In this document: one piece after another, positions 27,313 through 34,884 of the stretch
Layout of the letters: each line of letters begins with the position of its first letter
Numbering within the stretch: the first letter of the stretch is position 1
Source of the DNA: Caulobacteraceae bacterium
GTDB lineage: Bacteria; Pseudomonadota; Alphaproteobacteria; Caulobacterales; Caulobacteraceae
DNA length: 39,313 bases
Direction of reading: 5' to 3'
NCBI GenBank assembly: GCA_003164925.1
Contig: PLRV01000059.1
Location: 22,029-61,341, forward strand
Notes under the pieces: generated by a model
Seen by the model: the letters and a program-made list of their open reading frames with translations, nothing else
Told to the model about the DNA's origin: nothing
Database searches by the model: none
Translations under genes and position numbers: made by a program

Positions 27313-27912
27313 CTAAAACGGCAGGAGATGCCGCGTGCGGGTGTAGGCCAGGTAGCCGACGTTGGCGCCGAGCCTCAGGCCCAGGCCGGCGCGGATCGGC
27401 GCCAGGGTGATGATGTCGGCCTTTTGGTAATTCACGCCCAGGCCGCCCACCACATAGGCCGAGCCCTCCACGCCGGGGAAGCGCTGGTAGATCTGGTCAG
27501 GCTCCTGAATGCCGTAGCATAGGGTGAATACCCGCGCCGCGTTGCCGCCCACGTCCCAGCCGATGGACGGACCCTGCCAGTAGACGGTCTGGGGCTGCCG
27601 GTTCTTCATGTAGAGCAGACCCTTGCCGTAGCGCAGGCCGATGGTGAGCGCCACAGCGCCTTCTTCGCCGGCGATATAGCCGGTGGGCCGCCCGTTGTCG
27701 TGAAAGGCCTTCTCGATCACCGCCCCGGCCGCCTCCGCCGTGACGCCGAAGAAGTTCGACGCGGAATTGACGATCTCGTCCCGCGAATAGGACTCCGCGG
27801 GCGTGCTGGCGGGGTAGGACGGTCCGTGATCGGGGGGCGGCGGCGCGTCCTGCGCCAGCGCCTGTTGGGCGATGAGGCTCAATCCTGAGGCCAGAAGCAC
27901 GCGGCGGTCCAT
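27313..27912 (-). CDS. DUF1134 family exported protein
   Basis: The 199-residue product starts with a signal peptide (ATG at 27912; MDRRVLLASGLSLIAQQALA), with AAGGAGAG 8 nt upstream of the start. A Pro-rich stretch follows, then a DUF1134 domain (YSRDEIVNSASNFFGVTAEAAGAVIEKAF, GRPTGYIAGEEGAVAL, LRYGKGLLYMKN, YWQGPSIGWDVGGNAARVF, FPGVEGSAYVVGGLGVNYQK). DUF1134 proteins are found in alphaproteobacteria. The lipid-binding SYLF-like look of the fold is suggestive only, and no function is established to my knowledge. Confidence 0.9.
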   Translation of the reverse strand: MDRRVLLASGLSLIAQQALAQDAPPPPDHGPSYPASTPAESYSRDEIVNSASNFFGVTAEAAGAVIEKAFHDNGRPTGYIAGEEGAVALTIGLRYGKGLLYMKNRQPQTVYWQGPSIGWDVGGNAARVFTLCYGIQEPDQIYQRFPGVEGSAYVVGGLGVNYQKADIITLAPIRAGLGLRLGANVGYLAYTRTRHLLPF

Positions 27913-27997
27913 GACAACTCTCCTTGGGGGGCTCGACAACGCCCTCCCGAGTGCAGTTTTGGTCAAGCCCCCTTAATTGGCGATTAACCGTAAAGCC

Positions 27998-28459
27998 TCA
28001 ACGCCGCAGACGGCGAGCGCGATGCACGGCCTCGTCCAGCGCCGACGCGAAACGCGAACGGTCGGTCGCCTGAAACGGCGGCGGACCGGATGTGATCTGG
28101 CCCACCGAGCGCAGGTGCTCGCCGATGGCCCGTCCGGCCAGGGCTGAGCCGATGGAATCTACGGTGAAGGCCTTGCCGCGCGGCCCGAGCACGATGGCCC
28201 CCTTGGCCAGGGCGCGCTGGGCCAGGGGGATGTCGGCGGTGATCACGATGTCGCCCGCCGCGGCGTTATCGGCGATCCAGTCGTCGGCCACGTCCGGTCC
28301 GGCGTCCACGATCACCCGCTCGATCAGGGGCTCGCGCGGGGTCATGATGAAGGCGTTGGCCACCACATAGACCTTGAGGCCATAGCGGCGCGCCACCTTG
28401 TAGGTCTCCTCCTTCACCGGACAGGCGTCGGCGTCGACGAAGAGGCGCGGATCCGCCAT
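27998..28459 (-). CDS. UPF0178 (YaiI/YqxD) family protein, NYN-nuclease-like
   Basis: The 153-residue cytoplasmic product matches the UPF0178/DUF188 family: LFVDADACPVKEETYKVARRYG at the N-terminus, VDAGPDVADDWIADNAAAGDIVITADIPLAQRAL in the middle, LGPRGKAFTVDSIG and the GP-rich C-terminal region. The conserved Asp residues (DAD, D in GPDVADDWI, TADIPLA) resemble PIN/NYN nuclease acidic sites, but activity has not been shown to my knowledge. It is 16 bp downstream of the DUF1993 gene, likely in the same transcript. Confidence 0.92.
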   Translation of the reverse strand: MADPRLFVDADACPVKEETYKVARRYGLKVYVVANAFIMTPREPLIERVIVDAGPDVADDWIADNAAAGDIVITADIPLAQRALAKGAIVLGPRGKAFTVDSIGSALAGRAIGEHLRSVGQITSGPPPFQATDRSRFASALDEAVHRARRLRR

Positions 28460-28475
28460 GGGTCGCAGCAGCGCC

Positions 28476-28982
28476 TTAGGCGCGGCCCAGGAAGTCGCCT
28501 TTGGTCAGGTCGACACCCGCCTGGCGCATCAGATTGTAGGCTGTGGCCGCGTGGAAGAAGAGGTTGGGCAAAACGAAATTCGTCACATAGGCTTGGCCCT
28601 TGAACGCGAGCTCGCCATTCGGAAACTTCAAGACGATATCGCGCTCTTCGGAACCGTCGATCTGTTCGGGTTTGAAAGTCTCGATATAGGCGATGGTCTT
28701 GGCCAAGCGCTCACGCAGCGCTTCGAAGCTGGCCTCGGTGTCCTCATAGGACGGCGGCGTCTGACCGGCCAGGCGCGCCATGGCGCCCTTGGCGTTATCG
28801 GAGACGATCTGGCATTGCCGCACGAAGGGATACATATCGGGGAAGATGCGCGCCTGCAGCAGCACCTGTTCGTCCACTTTGCGCGCCTTGGCGTAGGCTT
28901 CCGCCTTGTCGAGCACGATCATCAGGCCCTTCAGGCTTTGAATGAGCGCCGGCGCGACGGTTTGGTGCATGGAAATGGCCAT
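28476..28982 (-). CDS. DUF1993 family protein
   Basis: The 168-residue product is all-helical and cytoplasmic with no signal peptide. It matches DUF1993 across its length (MHQTVAPALIQSLKGLMIVLDKAEAYA, ILQARIFPDMYPFVRQCQIVSDNAKG, ARLAG, GEERDI-like SEERDIVLKFP, and YVTNFVLPNLFFHAATAYNLMRQAGVDLTKGDFLG). The family has a DinB-like four-helix look, but its role is unknown. A GAGGAG ribosome-binding site precedes the ATG at 28982. The gene is divergent from lepA. Confidence 0.9.
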   Translation of the reverse strand: MAISMHQTVAPALIQSLKGLMIVLDKAEAYAKARKVDEQVLLQARIFPDMYPFVRQCQIVSDNAKGAMARLAGQTPPSYEDTEASFEALRERLAKTIAYIETFKPEQIDGSEERDIVLKFPNGELAFKGQAYVTNFVLPNLFFHAATAYNLMRQAGVDLTKGDFLGRA

Positions 28983-29134
28983 AGACGGTCTCCTCGATCC
29001 TAAACGGATGCGCCGCTTCTAGCGCGGTTCGGCCGTAGGCATGAAGCCCCAATCCTCGCCCCTGCGGCTCCAACTCCGGCGTCACAGGCAAGGAGGCCTC
29101 GCGATAGAGCGCGAATGTGCTAGAGGCACGCGCC

Positions 29135-30940
29135 ATGACTACTCCGCTCGAGCGAATCCGAAACTTCTCGATCGTGGCGCACATCGACCACGGCAAATCG
29201 ACCCTGTCAGACCGGCTGATCCAGGAGACCGGCGGGCTGACCGCGCGCGAGATGAAGGAGCAGGTGCTCGACAGCATGGAGATCGAGCGCGAGCGCGGCA
29301 TCACCATCAAGGCCCAGACCGTGCGCCTGCAGTACCGCGCCGACGACGGGCAGGACTATATCCTGAACCTGATGGACACCCCCGGCCACGTGGACTTCGC
29401 CTATGAGGTGTCCCGCTCCCTGGCCGCCTGCGAGGGCTCGATCCTGGTGGTGGACGCCTCTCAAGGCGTGGAGGCCCAGACCCTGGCCAACGTCTATCAG
29501 GCCATCGACAACAACCATGAGATCGTGCCGGTCCTGAACAAGGTCGACCTGCCGGCCGCCGAGCCCGAGCGGATACGCGCGCAGATCGAGGACGTGATCG
29601 GCATCGACGCCTCGGACGCCGTGCTGGCCTCGGCCAAGACCGGCCTGGGCATCCATGACGTGCTGGAGGCCATCGTCACCCGCCTGCCCCCGCCCAAGGG
29701 CGACGAAGCGGCGCCGCTCAAGGCCCTGCTGGTCGACGCCTGGTATGACGCCTACCTGGGCGTGGTGGTGCTGGTGCGGGTGTTCGACGGGCGGCTGAAG
29801 CTGGGCCAGCAGGTCAAGATGATGCAGACCGGCGCCACCTACCGCGTCGAGAAGCTGGGCGTGTTCAAGCCCAAAGCCTCCGACGTGGACAGCCTGGGGC
29901 CCGGCGAGATCGGCTTCTTCACCGCCGCCATCAAGGAAGTGGCCGACGCCGCCGTGGGCGCCACCATCACCGATGAGCGCAAGCCGACCACCGAGCCTCT
30001 CCGAGGCTTCAAGGAAGTGCAGCCGGTGGTGTTCTGCGGCCTGTTCCCGGTGGACGCCGCCGACTTCGAGGACCTGCGCGCCGCGGTCGGCCGTCTGCGG
30101 CTGAACGACGCCTCCTTCACCTATGAGATGGAAACCAGCGCCGCCCTGGGCTTCGGCTTCCGCTGCGGCTTCCTGGGCCTGCTGCACCTGGAGATCGTGC
30201 AGGAGCGCCTGAGCCGCGAGTTCGACCTGGACCTGATCGCGACCGCCCCGTCGGTGGTCTACAAGATCAAGCTGACCTCGGGCCAAGAGATCGAGCTGCA
30301 CAACCCGGCCGACATGCCCGACCCGGTGAAGATCGACACCATCGCCGAGCCGTGGATCAAGGCCACCATCTTCACCCCGGACGACTATCTGGGCGCCGTG
30401 ATCAAGCTGTGCCAGGACCGGCGGGGCAATCAGCGGGAGCTGAGCTACGTCGGCAGCCGCGCCATGGTAGTCTACGACCTGCCGCTGAACGAGGTGGTGT
30501 TCGATTTCTACGACCGGCTGAAGTCCATCTCCAAGGGCTACGCCTCCTTCGACTATCAGATCGAGGACTACCGGGTGGGCGACCTGGTCAAGATGCAGAT
30601 CCTGGTCAACGCCGAACCGGTCGACGCCCTGTCCATGCTGGTCCACCGCACCCGCGCCGAAAGCCGCGGCCGGTCCATGGTGGAGAAGATGAAGGAGCTG
30701 ATCCCGCCGCACCTGTTCGTCATCCCGATCCAGGCGGCCCTGGGCGGCAAGATCATCGCCCGCGAGACGGTGCGGGCCCTGCGCAAGGACGTGACGGCCA
30801 AGTGCTACGGCGGCGACGCCAGCCGCAAGCGCAAGCTGCTGGACAAGCAGAAGGAAGGCAAGAAGCGCATGCGCCAGTTCGGCAAGGTGGAGATTCCGCA
30901 GGAAGCCTTCATCGCCGCGCTCAAGATGGACGACGATTAA
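29135..30940 (+). CDS. lepA: Elongation factor 4 (LepA)
   Basis: LepA/EF4 is a ribosome-associated translational GTPase that affects initiation, 30S assembly and back-translocation. The 601-residue product has G1 AHIDHGKST (15-23), G2 [13 protein letters not shown]3 DTPGHVDF and G4 NKVDLPAA. It also has the EF-G-like domains and the LepA-specific C-terminal domain ([33 protein letters not shown]). I chose the ATG at 29135 with GAGG about 8 nt upstream. An in-frame ATG/GTG at 29117 would add six residues. No other GTPase family fits this C-terminus. Confidence 0.96.
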   Translation: MTTPLERIRNFSIVAHIDHGKSTLSDRLIQETGGLTAREMKEQVLDSMEIERERGITIKAQTVRLQYRADDGQDYILNLMDTPGHVDFAYEVSRSLAACEGSILVVDASQGVEAQTLANVYQAIDNNHEIVPVLNKVDLPAAEPERIRAQIEDVIGIDASDAVLASAKTGLGIHDVLEAIVTRLPPPKGDEAAPLKALLVDAWYDAYLGVVVLVRVFDGRLKLGQQVKMMQTGATYRVEKLGVFKPKASDVDSLGPGEIGFFTAAIKEVADAAVGATITDERKPTTEPLRGFKEVQPVVFCGLFPVDAADFEDLRAAVGRLRLNDASFTYEMETSAALGFGFRCGFLGLLHLEIVQERLSREFDLDLIATAPSVVYKIKLTSGQEIELHNPADMPDPVKIDTIAEPWIKATIFTPDDYLGAVIKLCQDRRGNQRELSYVGSRAMVVYDLPLNEVVFDFYDRLKSISKGYASFDYQIEDYRVGDLVKMQILVNAEPVDALSMLVHRTRAESRGRSMVEKMKELIPPHLFVIPIQAALGGKIIARETVRALRKDVTAKCYGGDASRKRKLLDKQKEGKKRMRQFGKVEIPQEAFIAALKMDDD

Positions 30941-30992
30941 GGCGCCGGCCAGCGGAGCTACGGAACGGCGCGGCGGCTCTGACCGCTCACAG

Positions 30993-31727
30993 CTAGAGAG
31001 GCCGAAGCGTTCCCGCGGCGATCACGGGTCCCGTTGGCGCGCCGGTAGTTGAACCACCTCGCGGCTCAAGCGATACCGCAAGGATTGCCCTGACCCTGGA
31101 GTCGCTAAGAACGGCGGCTGTCGCGGGCAGCTTAGCGCTTACGACCCGCAACAGCCCAATCGGGCGTGGCCTGCCGCCAGCAGGAATAATCCAAAGTTCC
31201 GGCGAGCGGCCTGACGCGGCCACCTGTCCAACAGGAATGACGGTAACGGCGTTCTGCGCGGGATCAAGGGTGGCGACGTAGAGCGGCCTGCCGTCGGGGG
31301 CGGTAAGGGTCGCGATTTGTTGAGCGTGAGGCGCGGACGGCTTGGTCGGGAGGATCAGGACGATGGCGAGGCAGGCGGCGGCGAGCGTCGACAGGGCCGC
31401 GGTCGCGCGCCAGACCGTCAGACTATTCATCCAACGGGGACGATTGGGGAGGGCGACAACGTTGGACGGGGCGATGATCGACCCGGCGATACGCTCCCAA
31501 ACCGTGTCGGGTGGCGTGACCTCTCCAACATCGCCAGTCAAGGGCGAGAATCGTTGCTCCCAGGCGTCGATCCTGGCAGCGAATGCGGGGTCGGCGCTTG
31601 CACGCTCTCTGGCGATTGATCGTGCGTCGCCTTCGGTGAGGCCGAGAACGTATTCGGCCGCTGCTAAGTCGACCTCATCTTCGCCTGGGCCCTTGGAGCC
31701 GCTGATGTCGGGACCCTGATCGGTCAT
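30993..31727 (-). CDS. Anti-sigma factor, RskA-like
   Basis: The 244-residue product has a cytoplasmic N-terminal sigma-binding domain (VDLAAAEYVLGLTEGDARSIARERASADPAFAARIDAWE). A linker containing PPDTVWERI, one membrane segment (about 105-127, VWRATAALSTLAAACLAIVLI) and a periplasmic RskA C-terminal domain follow. The latter reads LYVATLDPAQNAVTVIPVG, PELWIIPAGGRPRPIGLL and LAVSLEPRGGSTTGAPTGPVI. No zinc-binding HxxxCxxC motif is present, as in RskA. It overlaps the sigma gene by ATGA. By family analogy it holds the sigma factor at the membrane until a periplasmic signal causes proteolysis or release. Confidence 0.9.
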   Translation of the reverse strand: MTDQGPDISGSKGPGEDEVDLAAAEYVLGLTEGDARSIARERASADPAFAARIDAWEQRFSPLTGDVGEVTPPDTVWERIAGSIIAPSNVVALPNRPRWMNSLTVWRATAALSTLAAACLAIVLILPTKPSAPHAQQIATLTAPDGRPLYVATLDPAQNAVTVIPVGQVAASGRSPELWIIPAGGRPRPIGLLRVVSAKLPATAAVLSDSRVRAILAVSLEPRGGSTTGAPTGPVIAAGTLRPL

Positions 31728-32278
31728 CGCTCAAGACATACTCGCAATTTTAGCAATGCACGCCGAATCCAGCTTTTCATTGTTCCCAATGGCACCCCCG
31801 CCTCCCTGGCCAACGCCTCATAGGTGCACCCGTCGAGAAAGGCGCTCTTGATCGCGCTCTGCTGCGGCTCGTCCAGACCGCCGAGGCAGTGGGCCAGGCG
31901 CTGGCGGTCTTCTTCGTTTTCCAGGTTGACCTGAGCCGACGGCGCGGCGTCTGCGACCGCCAGGCCCTGTTCGATCGGCCGGTAGCGCTCGGGGTGCGCC
32001 GCGCGGGCGCGATCGATCGACCGGTTGCGCGCGATGGCCGCCAGCCAGGTGATCGGGCTGGCGCGGGCGGGGTCAAAACCGCCCGCGCGGCGCCAAACTG
32101 TTACATAGACTTCCTGAAGCACGTCTTCGCTCTCGCTGGGTTCGCCCAAGATACGCAGGCAGACGCCAAAAAGCTTCGCGGATGTCCGGTCATAGACGTC
32201 TTTCAGCGCGGCGGCGTCGCCTTGACCGACTCGTTGCAGGGCATCGGAAAGCGCTTGTCGCCGGCGCTCCAGTTCCAT
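31724..32278 (-). CDS. RNA polymerase ECF-subfamily sigma factor, SigK-like
   Basis: The 184-residue product has sigma region 2 (LKDVYDRTSAKLFGVCLRILGEPSESEDVLQEVYVTVWRRA, with core-binding and -10 recognition helices through ITWLAAIARNRSIDRAR). Region 4 (LDEPQQSAIKSAFLDGCTYEALAREAGVPLGTMKSWIRRALLKLRVCL) carries the -35 recognition helix. Its pairing with an RskA-type anti-sigma suggests a SigK-like group. It is divergent from the fasciclin gene with a shared upstream region carrying similar candidate promoter boxes in both directions. The likely regulon includes itself and the envelope genes at 32446-34884. Confidence 0.93.
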   Translation of the reverse strand: MELERRRQALSDALQRVGQGDAAALKDVYDRTSAKLFGVCLRILGEPSESEDVLQEVYVTVWRRAGGFDPARASPITWLAAIARNRSIDRARAAHPERYRPIEQGLAVADAAPSAQVNLENEEDRQRLAHCLGGLDEPQQSAIKSAFLDGCTYEALAREAGVPLGTMKSWIRRALLKLRVCLER

Positions 32279-32313
32279 TTTAGCCCACCCAGCCGTCGTT
32301 TTCTCCGCGTTCT

Positions 32314-32339
32314 TACGTTCGGCAAACTGGCTTGGACTT
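32314..32339 (-). promoter_or_regulatory. Candidate ECF promoter for the sigma/anti-sigma operon
   Basis: Read on the minus strand the site is AAGTCC, 16 nt, CGTA, and it ends about 35 bp before the sigma start codon. The TCC-N16-CGTA arrangement equals that of the opposite-facing site at 32371-32396. ECF factors usually regulate their own operon, which fits. The prediction comes from the paired match only. Confidence 0.35.
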
Positions 32340-32370
32340 GGTCAGGGCCAAAATAATAATCCGGGGCTCT

Positions 32371-32396
32371 GCATCCGCCCCCGGGGGCGTCCCGTA
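32371..32396 (+). promoter_or_regulatory. Candidate ECF promoter for the fasciclin gene and genes after it
   Basis: The site reads GCATCC, 16 nt (including the palindrome GCCCCCGGGGGC), CGTA. It lies about 50 bp upstream of the chosen fasciclin ATG. The spacing and the TCC/CGTA cores match the minus-strand site at 32314-32339. The GC palindrome in the spacer could also be an operator or an mRNA hairpin if transcription starts further upstream. Confidence 0.4.
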
Positions 32397-32445
32397 GCTG
32401 CTTCAGTCCTCCATGCTCGGAGGCGGCAGAATTGGACTAACTCCC

Positions 32446-33024
32446 ATGCGCTCCAACACACCCCGGACCATCGCTACGGCGATGTTTGCTCTCGCTTTAG
32501 GCGCTGGCGCTTCAACAGCGGCGCTAGCGGACATGTCTATGGGAGGCGATCCCATGGTCGGCGGCGCGGCCATGTATCCGTCGAAGAACATCATCGAGAA
32601 CGCCGTCAACTCCAAGGACCACACCACCCTGGTGGCCGCCGTAAAGGCAGCCGGCCTTGTGGAAACGCTTGAAGGCCCAGGCCCATTCACGGTCTTCGCC
32701 CCCACCAACGAAGCCTTCGTCAAGCTGCCAGCGGGCACGGTGGACACGCTGTTGCAACCGGACAACAAGCCCAAGCTGACGGCGGTGCTGACCTACCACG
32801 TCGTGCCTGGGCGGCTGACCGCCATGGACCTGACCCGCATGGTGCGTGAGGGCGGCGGCAAGACCTCGCTCACGACCGTGGAAGGCGAGCCGCTGATCGT
32901 CACCCGCGCCCACGGCCATCTCGATGTCACCGACGCCAAGGGGGATGTCGCCCGGATCACCATCGGCGATGTGATGCAGTCCAACGGCGTCATCCACGTC
33001 GTCAACACCGTCCTTCTTCCGTGA
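32446..33024 (+). CDS. Exported fasciclin (FAS1) domain protein
   Basis: The 192-residue product has a signal peptide (ATAMFALALGAGASTAALA) and a short Met/Gly-rich stretch (DMSMGGDPMVGGAAM). A single FAS1 domain follows: KNIIENAVNSKDHTTLVAAVKAAGLVETL, GPFTVFAPTNEAFVKLP, LTYHVVPGRLTAMDL and NGVIHVVNTVLLP. FAS1 domains mediate adhesion or protein-protein contacts, and in bacteria they are often secreted and next to ECF sigma genes. The Met-rich segment could bind a metal, but this is speculation. The ATG at 32446 was chosen because it starts the signal peptide, and an in-frame ATG at 32413 is the alternative. Confidence 0.92.
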   Translation: MRSNTPRTIATAMFALALGAGASTAALADMSMGGDPMVGGAAMYPSKNIIENAVNSKDHTTLVAAVKAAGLVETLEGPGPFTVFAPTNEAFVKLPAGTVDTLLQPDNKPKLTAVLTYHVVPGRLTAMDLTRMVREGGGKTSLTTVEGEPLIVTRAHGHLDVTDAKGDVARITIGDVMQSNGVIHVVNTVLLP

Positions 33025-33028
33025 TCAC

Positions 33029-33060
33029 AAGGGGCCGGCGCCACATGCGCCGGCCCTTTT
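33029..33060 (+). terminator. Intrinsic terminator after the fasciclin gene
   Basis: The stem GGGCCGGCGC / GCGCCGGCCC with a 5-nt loop CACAT is followed by TTTT. It begins 5 bp after the fasciclin stop codon and about 35 bp before the DUF3034 start. Leaky termination here could set a higher level of the fasciclin protein than of the downstream proteins. Confidence 0.8.
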
Positions 33061-33092
33061 CATTTTCCACTGAAACTCAACTGGGGGGCGCG

Positions 33093-33995
33093 ATGCGACC
33101 TATCAAGACTGCAGTATCCATCTCCGCCATGGCGGCGGGACTGGCGATGGCGAGCGCCGCCTGGGCCGACGACGCCGCACCGACCGTTCCCTACGTAGAT
33201 AGCGGCCGGCTGCTGCTGACGCAGGGCGTCAGCAATATCGAAGGCGCAGCGGGCGGCGGACTGGCGACCTGGGCCGTCATCAGCGGCTATGGCACGAAGG
33301 ACGCGGTTGGCGGCAACGTTCACGCCACTTACGTCAACCTGCCCAGCTACACCCTGCAGGACTACGGCGCAGCGGTGGGTCTGTTCGACCGGGTCGAGCT
33401 GTCCTACGCGCGAGAGGAATTCGATACCGGTTCGACCGGCGCAAAGCTCGGAATCGGCAAGAACTTCACCTTCGATCAAGACGTGTTAGGCGCGAAGGTC
33501 AAGGTGCTGGGCGACGCGGTCTATAACCAGGACAGCCTGATCCCGCAGATCGCGGTCGGTATGCAGTACAAGCACAACGAGCAGGACGCGATTGTCCATG
33601 CAGTCGGCGCCAAGGAGGCGGACGGGGTCGACTACTACATCGCCGCGACCAAGGTATTCCTGAACGAGTCCCTGGTGGTCGACACGACCTTGCGATTCAC
33701 CAAGGCCAACCAGACCGGCCTGCTGGGGTTCGGCAGCGCACGCGACGACAACTACCATCCCGAGTTCGAAGGCTCGGTCGGCTATCTGGTGACGCGCCAA
33801 ATCGTCGTGGGCGCCGAGGTGCGCACCAAGCCGAACAACCTGGGCTTCGCCAAGGAGGACGACTGGTACGACGTCTTTGCGGCCTATGCGATCAACAAGC
33901 ATCTGTCGGCGACCATCGCCTACGCCGACCTCGGCTCGATCGCCACCTTCAACAATCAGCGCGGCGTCTACGTCTCGCTCCAGGCCGGCTTCTAG
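33093..33995 (+). CDS. DUF3034 family outer-membrane protein
   Basis: The 300-residue product has a signal peptide (AVSISAMAAGLAMASAAWA). It then consists of many alternating beta strands (GRLLLTQGVSNIEGAAGGGLATWAVISGYG, VHATYVNLPSYTLQDYGAAVGLFDRVELSYAREEFDTG, KVLGDAVYNQDSLIPQIAVGMQYKHN) and ends in an aromatic residue (VSLQAGF). All this is typical of an outer-membrane beta-barrel. It matches the DUF3034 family, whose function I do not know. The ATG at 33093 follows a GGGGGG ribosome-binding stretch. It lies between the fasciclin and truncated haemoglobin genes on the same strand and is probably partly co-transcribed with them. Confidence 0.88.
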   Translation: MRPIKTAVSISAMAAGLAMASAAWADDAAPTVPYVDSGRLLLTQGVSNIEGAAGGGLATWAVISGYGTKDAVGGNVHATYVNLPSYTLQDYGAAVGLFDRVELSYAREEFDTGSTGAKLGIGKNFTFDQDVLGAKVKVLGDAVYNQDSLIPQIAVGMQYKHNEQDAIVHAVGAKEADGVDYYIAATKVFLNESLVVDTTLRFTKANQTGLLGFGSARDDNYHPEFEGSVGYLVTRQIVVGAEVRTKPNNLGFAKEDDWYDVFAAYAINKHLSATIAYADLGSIATFNNQRGVYVSLQAGF

Positions 33996-34024
33996 CCGTG
34001 CCCCCCGTAAAAAGGACCTCGGCC

Positions 34025-34537
34025 ATGTCCGCCTCCCGCTCCCTTCGCTTCGCCGCCGCCCTGCTCTGCGGCGCCGCCCTGTTCGCCGCCGGCTCGGTCT
34101 GCGCGCAGGAGGCCACGTCGGCGCCTACGCCGATGGGGACTTCCCCTTCCGCCAATCCCGCCGGCGCCGACGCCATCCCCGGCGATGGCGTCTACAAGGC
34201 CTTCCACGAGCAGGCTGGAATCGACCGGATCATCGACGATTTCGTCGGCCGGATCACCACCGACCCCCGGATCTCCGAGCGGTTCAAGGGCGCCAACCTA
34301 GTTCGCCTCAGGTTCGAGCTGAAGGCTCAGGTCTGTTACCTCACCGGCGGTCCCTGCACCTATACCGGCAAGGACATGAAGACCGCCCACGCGGGCATGG
34401 ATCTGAAAAACTTGGACTTCAACGCCCTTGCCGAAGACCTGCAGCTGGCGATGGACAAGGAACGGGTCAGTTTCCCGGCCCAGAACCGGCTTTTGGCCAA
34501 GCTCGCGCCGATGCAGCGGGCGGTCGTCACGAAATAG
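34025..34537 (+). CDS. Exported group-I truncated haemoglobin
   Basis: The 170-residue product matches group-I truncated haemoglobins from about residue 56: VYKAFHEQAGIDRIIDDFVGRITTDPRISERF, LKAQVCYLTGGPCTYTGKDMKTAHAGMDL. The proximal haem ligand is likely His122 in TAHAGM. Two cysteines (104 and 111) flank the GG loop. Unusually for this family it begins with a clear signal peptide (RSLRFAAALLCGAALFAAGSVCA), so the globin should be periplasmic. The ATG at 34025 has AAAGGA upstream. Likely roles are NO or O2 chemistry, or haem-based electron transfer, with the adjacent HiPIP as possible redox partner (inference). Confidence 0.9.
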   Translation: MSASRSLRFAAALLCGAALFAAGSVCAQEATSAPTPMGTSPSANPAGADAIPGDGVYKAFHEQAGIDRIIDDFVGRITTDPRISERFKGANLVRLRFELKAQVCYLTGGPCTYTGKDMKTAHAGMDLKNLDFNALAEDLQLAMDKERVSFPAQNRLLAKLAPMQRAVVTK

Positions 34538-34545
34538 TTCGTGGT

Positions 34546-34576
34546 CCGGCCGGCGCTTTCCCCCTGCGCCGGCCGG
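34546..34576 (+). terminator. GC-rich intercistronic hairpin between the haemoglobin and HiPIP genes
   Basis: The hairpin is CCGGCCGGCGC / GCGCCGGCCGG, 11 bp perfect with a 9-nt loop, without a T run. It starts 9 bp after the haemoglobin stop codon and ends 20 bp before the HiPIP start. Without the U tract it may act as an mRNA-stability or processing element instead of a terminator. Its core GGCCGGCGC is shared with the hairpin at 33029. Confidence 0.6.
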
Positions 34577-34596
34577 GCCTGTCGTCGGAGCAGACC

Positions 34597-34884
34597 ATGA
34601 CCCCATCCGAGACCGAATCCACCCGCCGCCGATGGCTGCAGCGCGCCGGGCTGGCGATCGTCGCCGCGCCCGCCTTGGCGGCCTTCGCCACCTCGTCGGC
34701 CCGCGCCGCCGGCAAGACGCCAAAGGCGGACGTCGGCTACCAGTTCACCCCGCACGGCGACCAGCACTGCGGCGCCTGCACGTCCTTTATCCCGGGCGAT
34801 AGCCGCCAGGGCGCCGGAACCTGCAAGATAGTCGATGGCGTCATCCCACAAAGTGGCTGGTGTTCGTTGTTCTCGAAGCGATAG
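34597..34884 (+). CDS. High-potential iron-sulfur protein (HiPIP), Tat-exported
   Basis: The 95-residue precursor starts with a twin-arginine signal (STRRRWLQRAGLAIVAAPALAAF ... ARA). The mature part is about 58 residues with four cysteines at 58, 61, 76 and 89 (C-x2-C-x14-C-x12-C) and the HiPIP-like QHCGACTSFIP and GWCSLFS ends. HiPIPs carry one 4Fe-4S cluster and shuttle electrons in the periplasm. Tat export of a prefolded cluster protein fits. GGAG lies 8 nt upstream of the ATG. The TAG stop overlaps the left end of a palindromic element (34882). Confidence 0.93.
   Translation: MTPSETESTRRRWLQRAGLAIVAAPALAAFATSSARAAGKTPKADVGYQFTPHGDQHCGACTSFIPGDSRQGAGTCKIVDGVIPQSGWCSLFSKR

Noticed and set aside
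33877-34596. Long N-terminal extension of the HiPIP frame through the haemoglobin gene
   Set aside because: The region is Arg/Pro-rich out-of-frame reading of DUF3034 and haemoglobin coding sequence. The Tat signal starts at the ATG at 34597 with its own ribosome-binding site.
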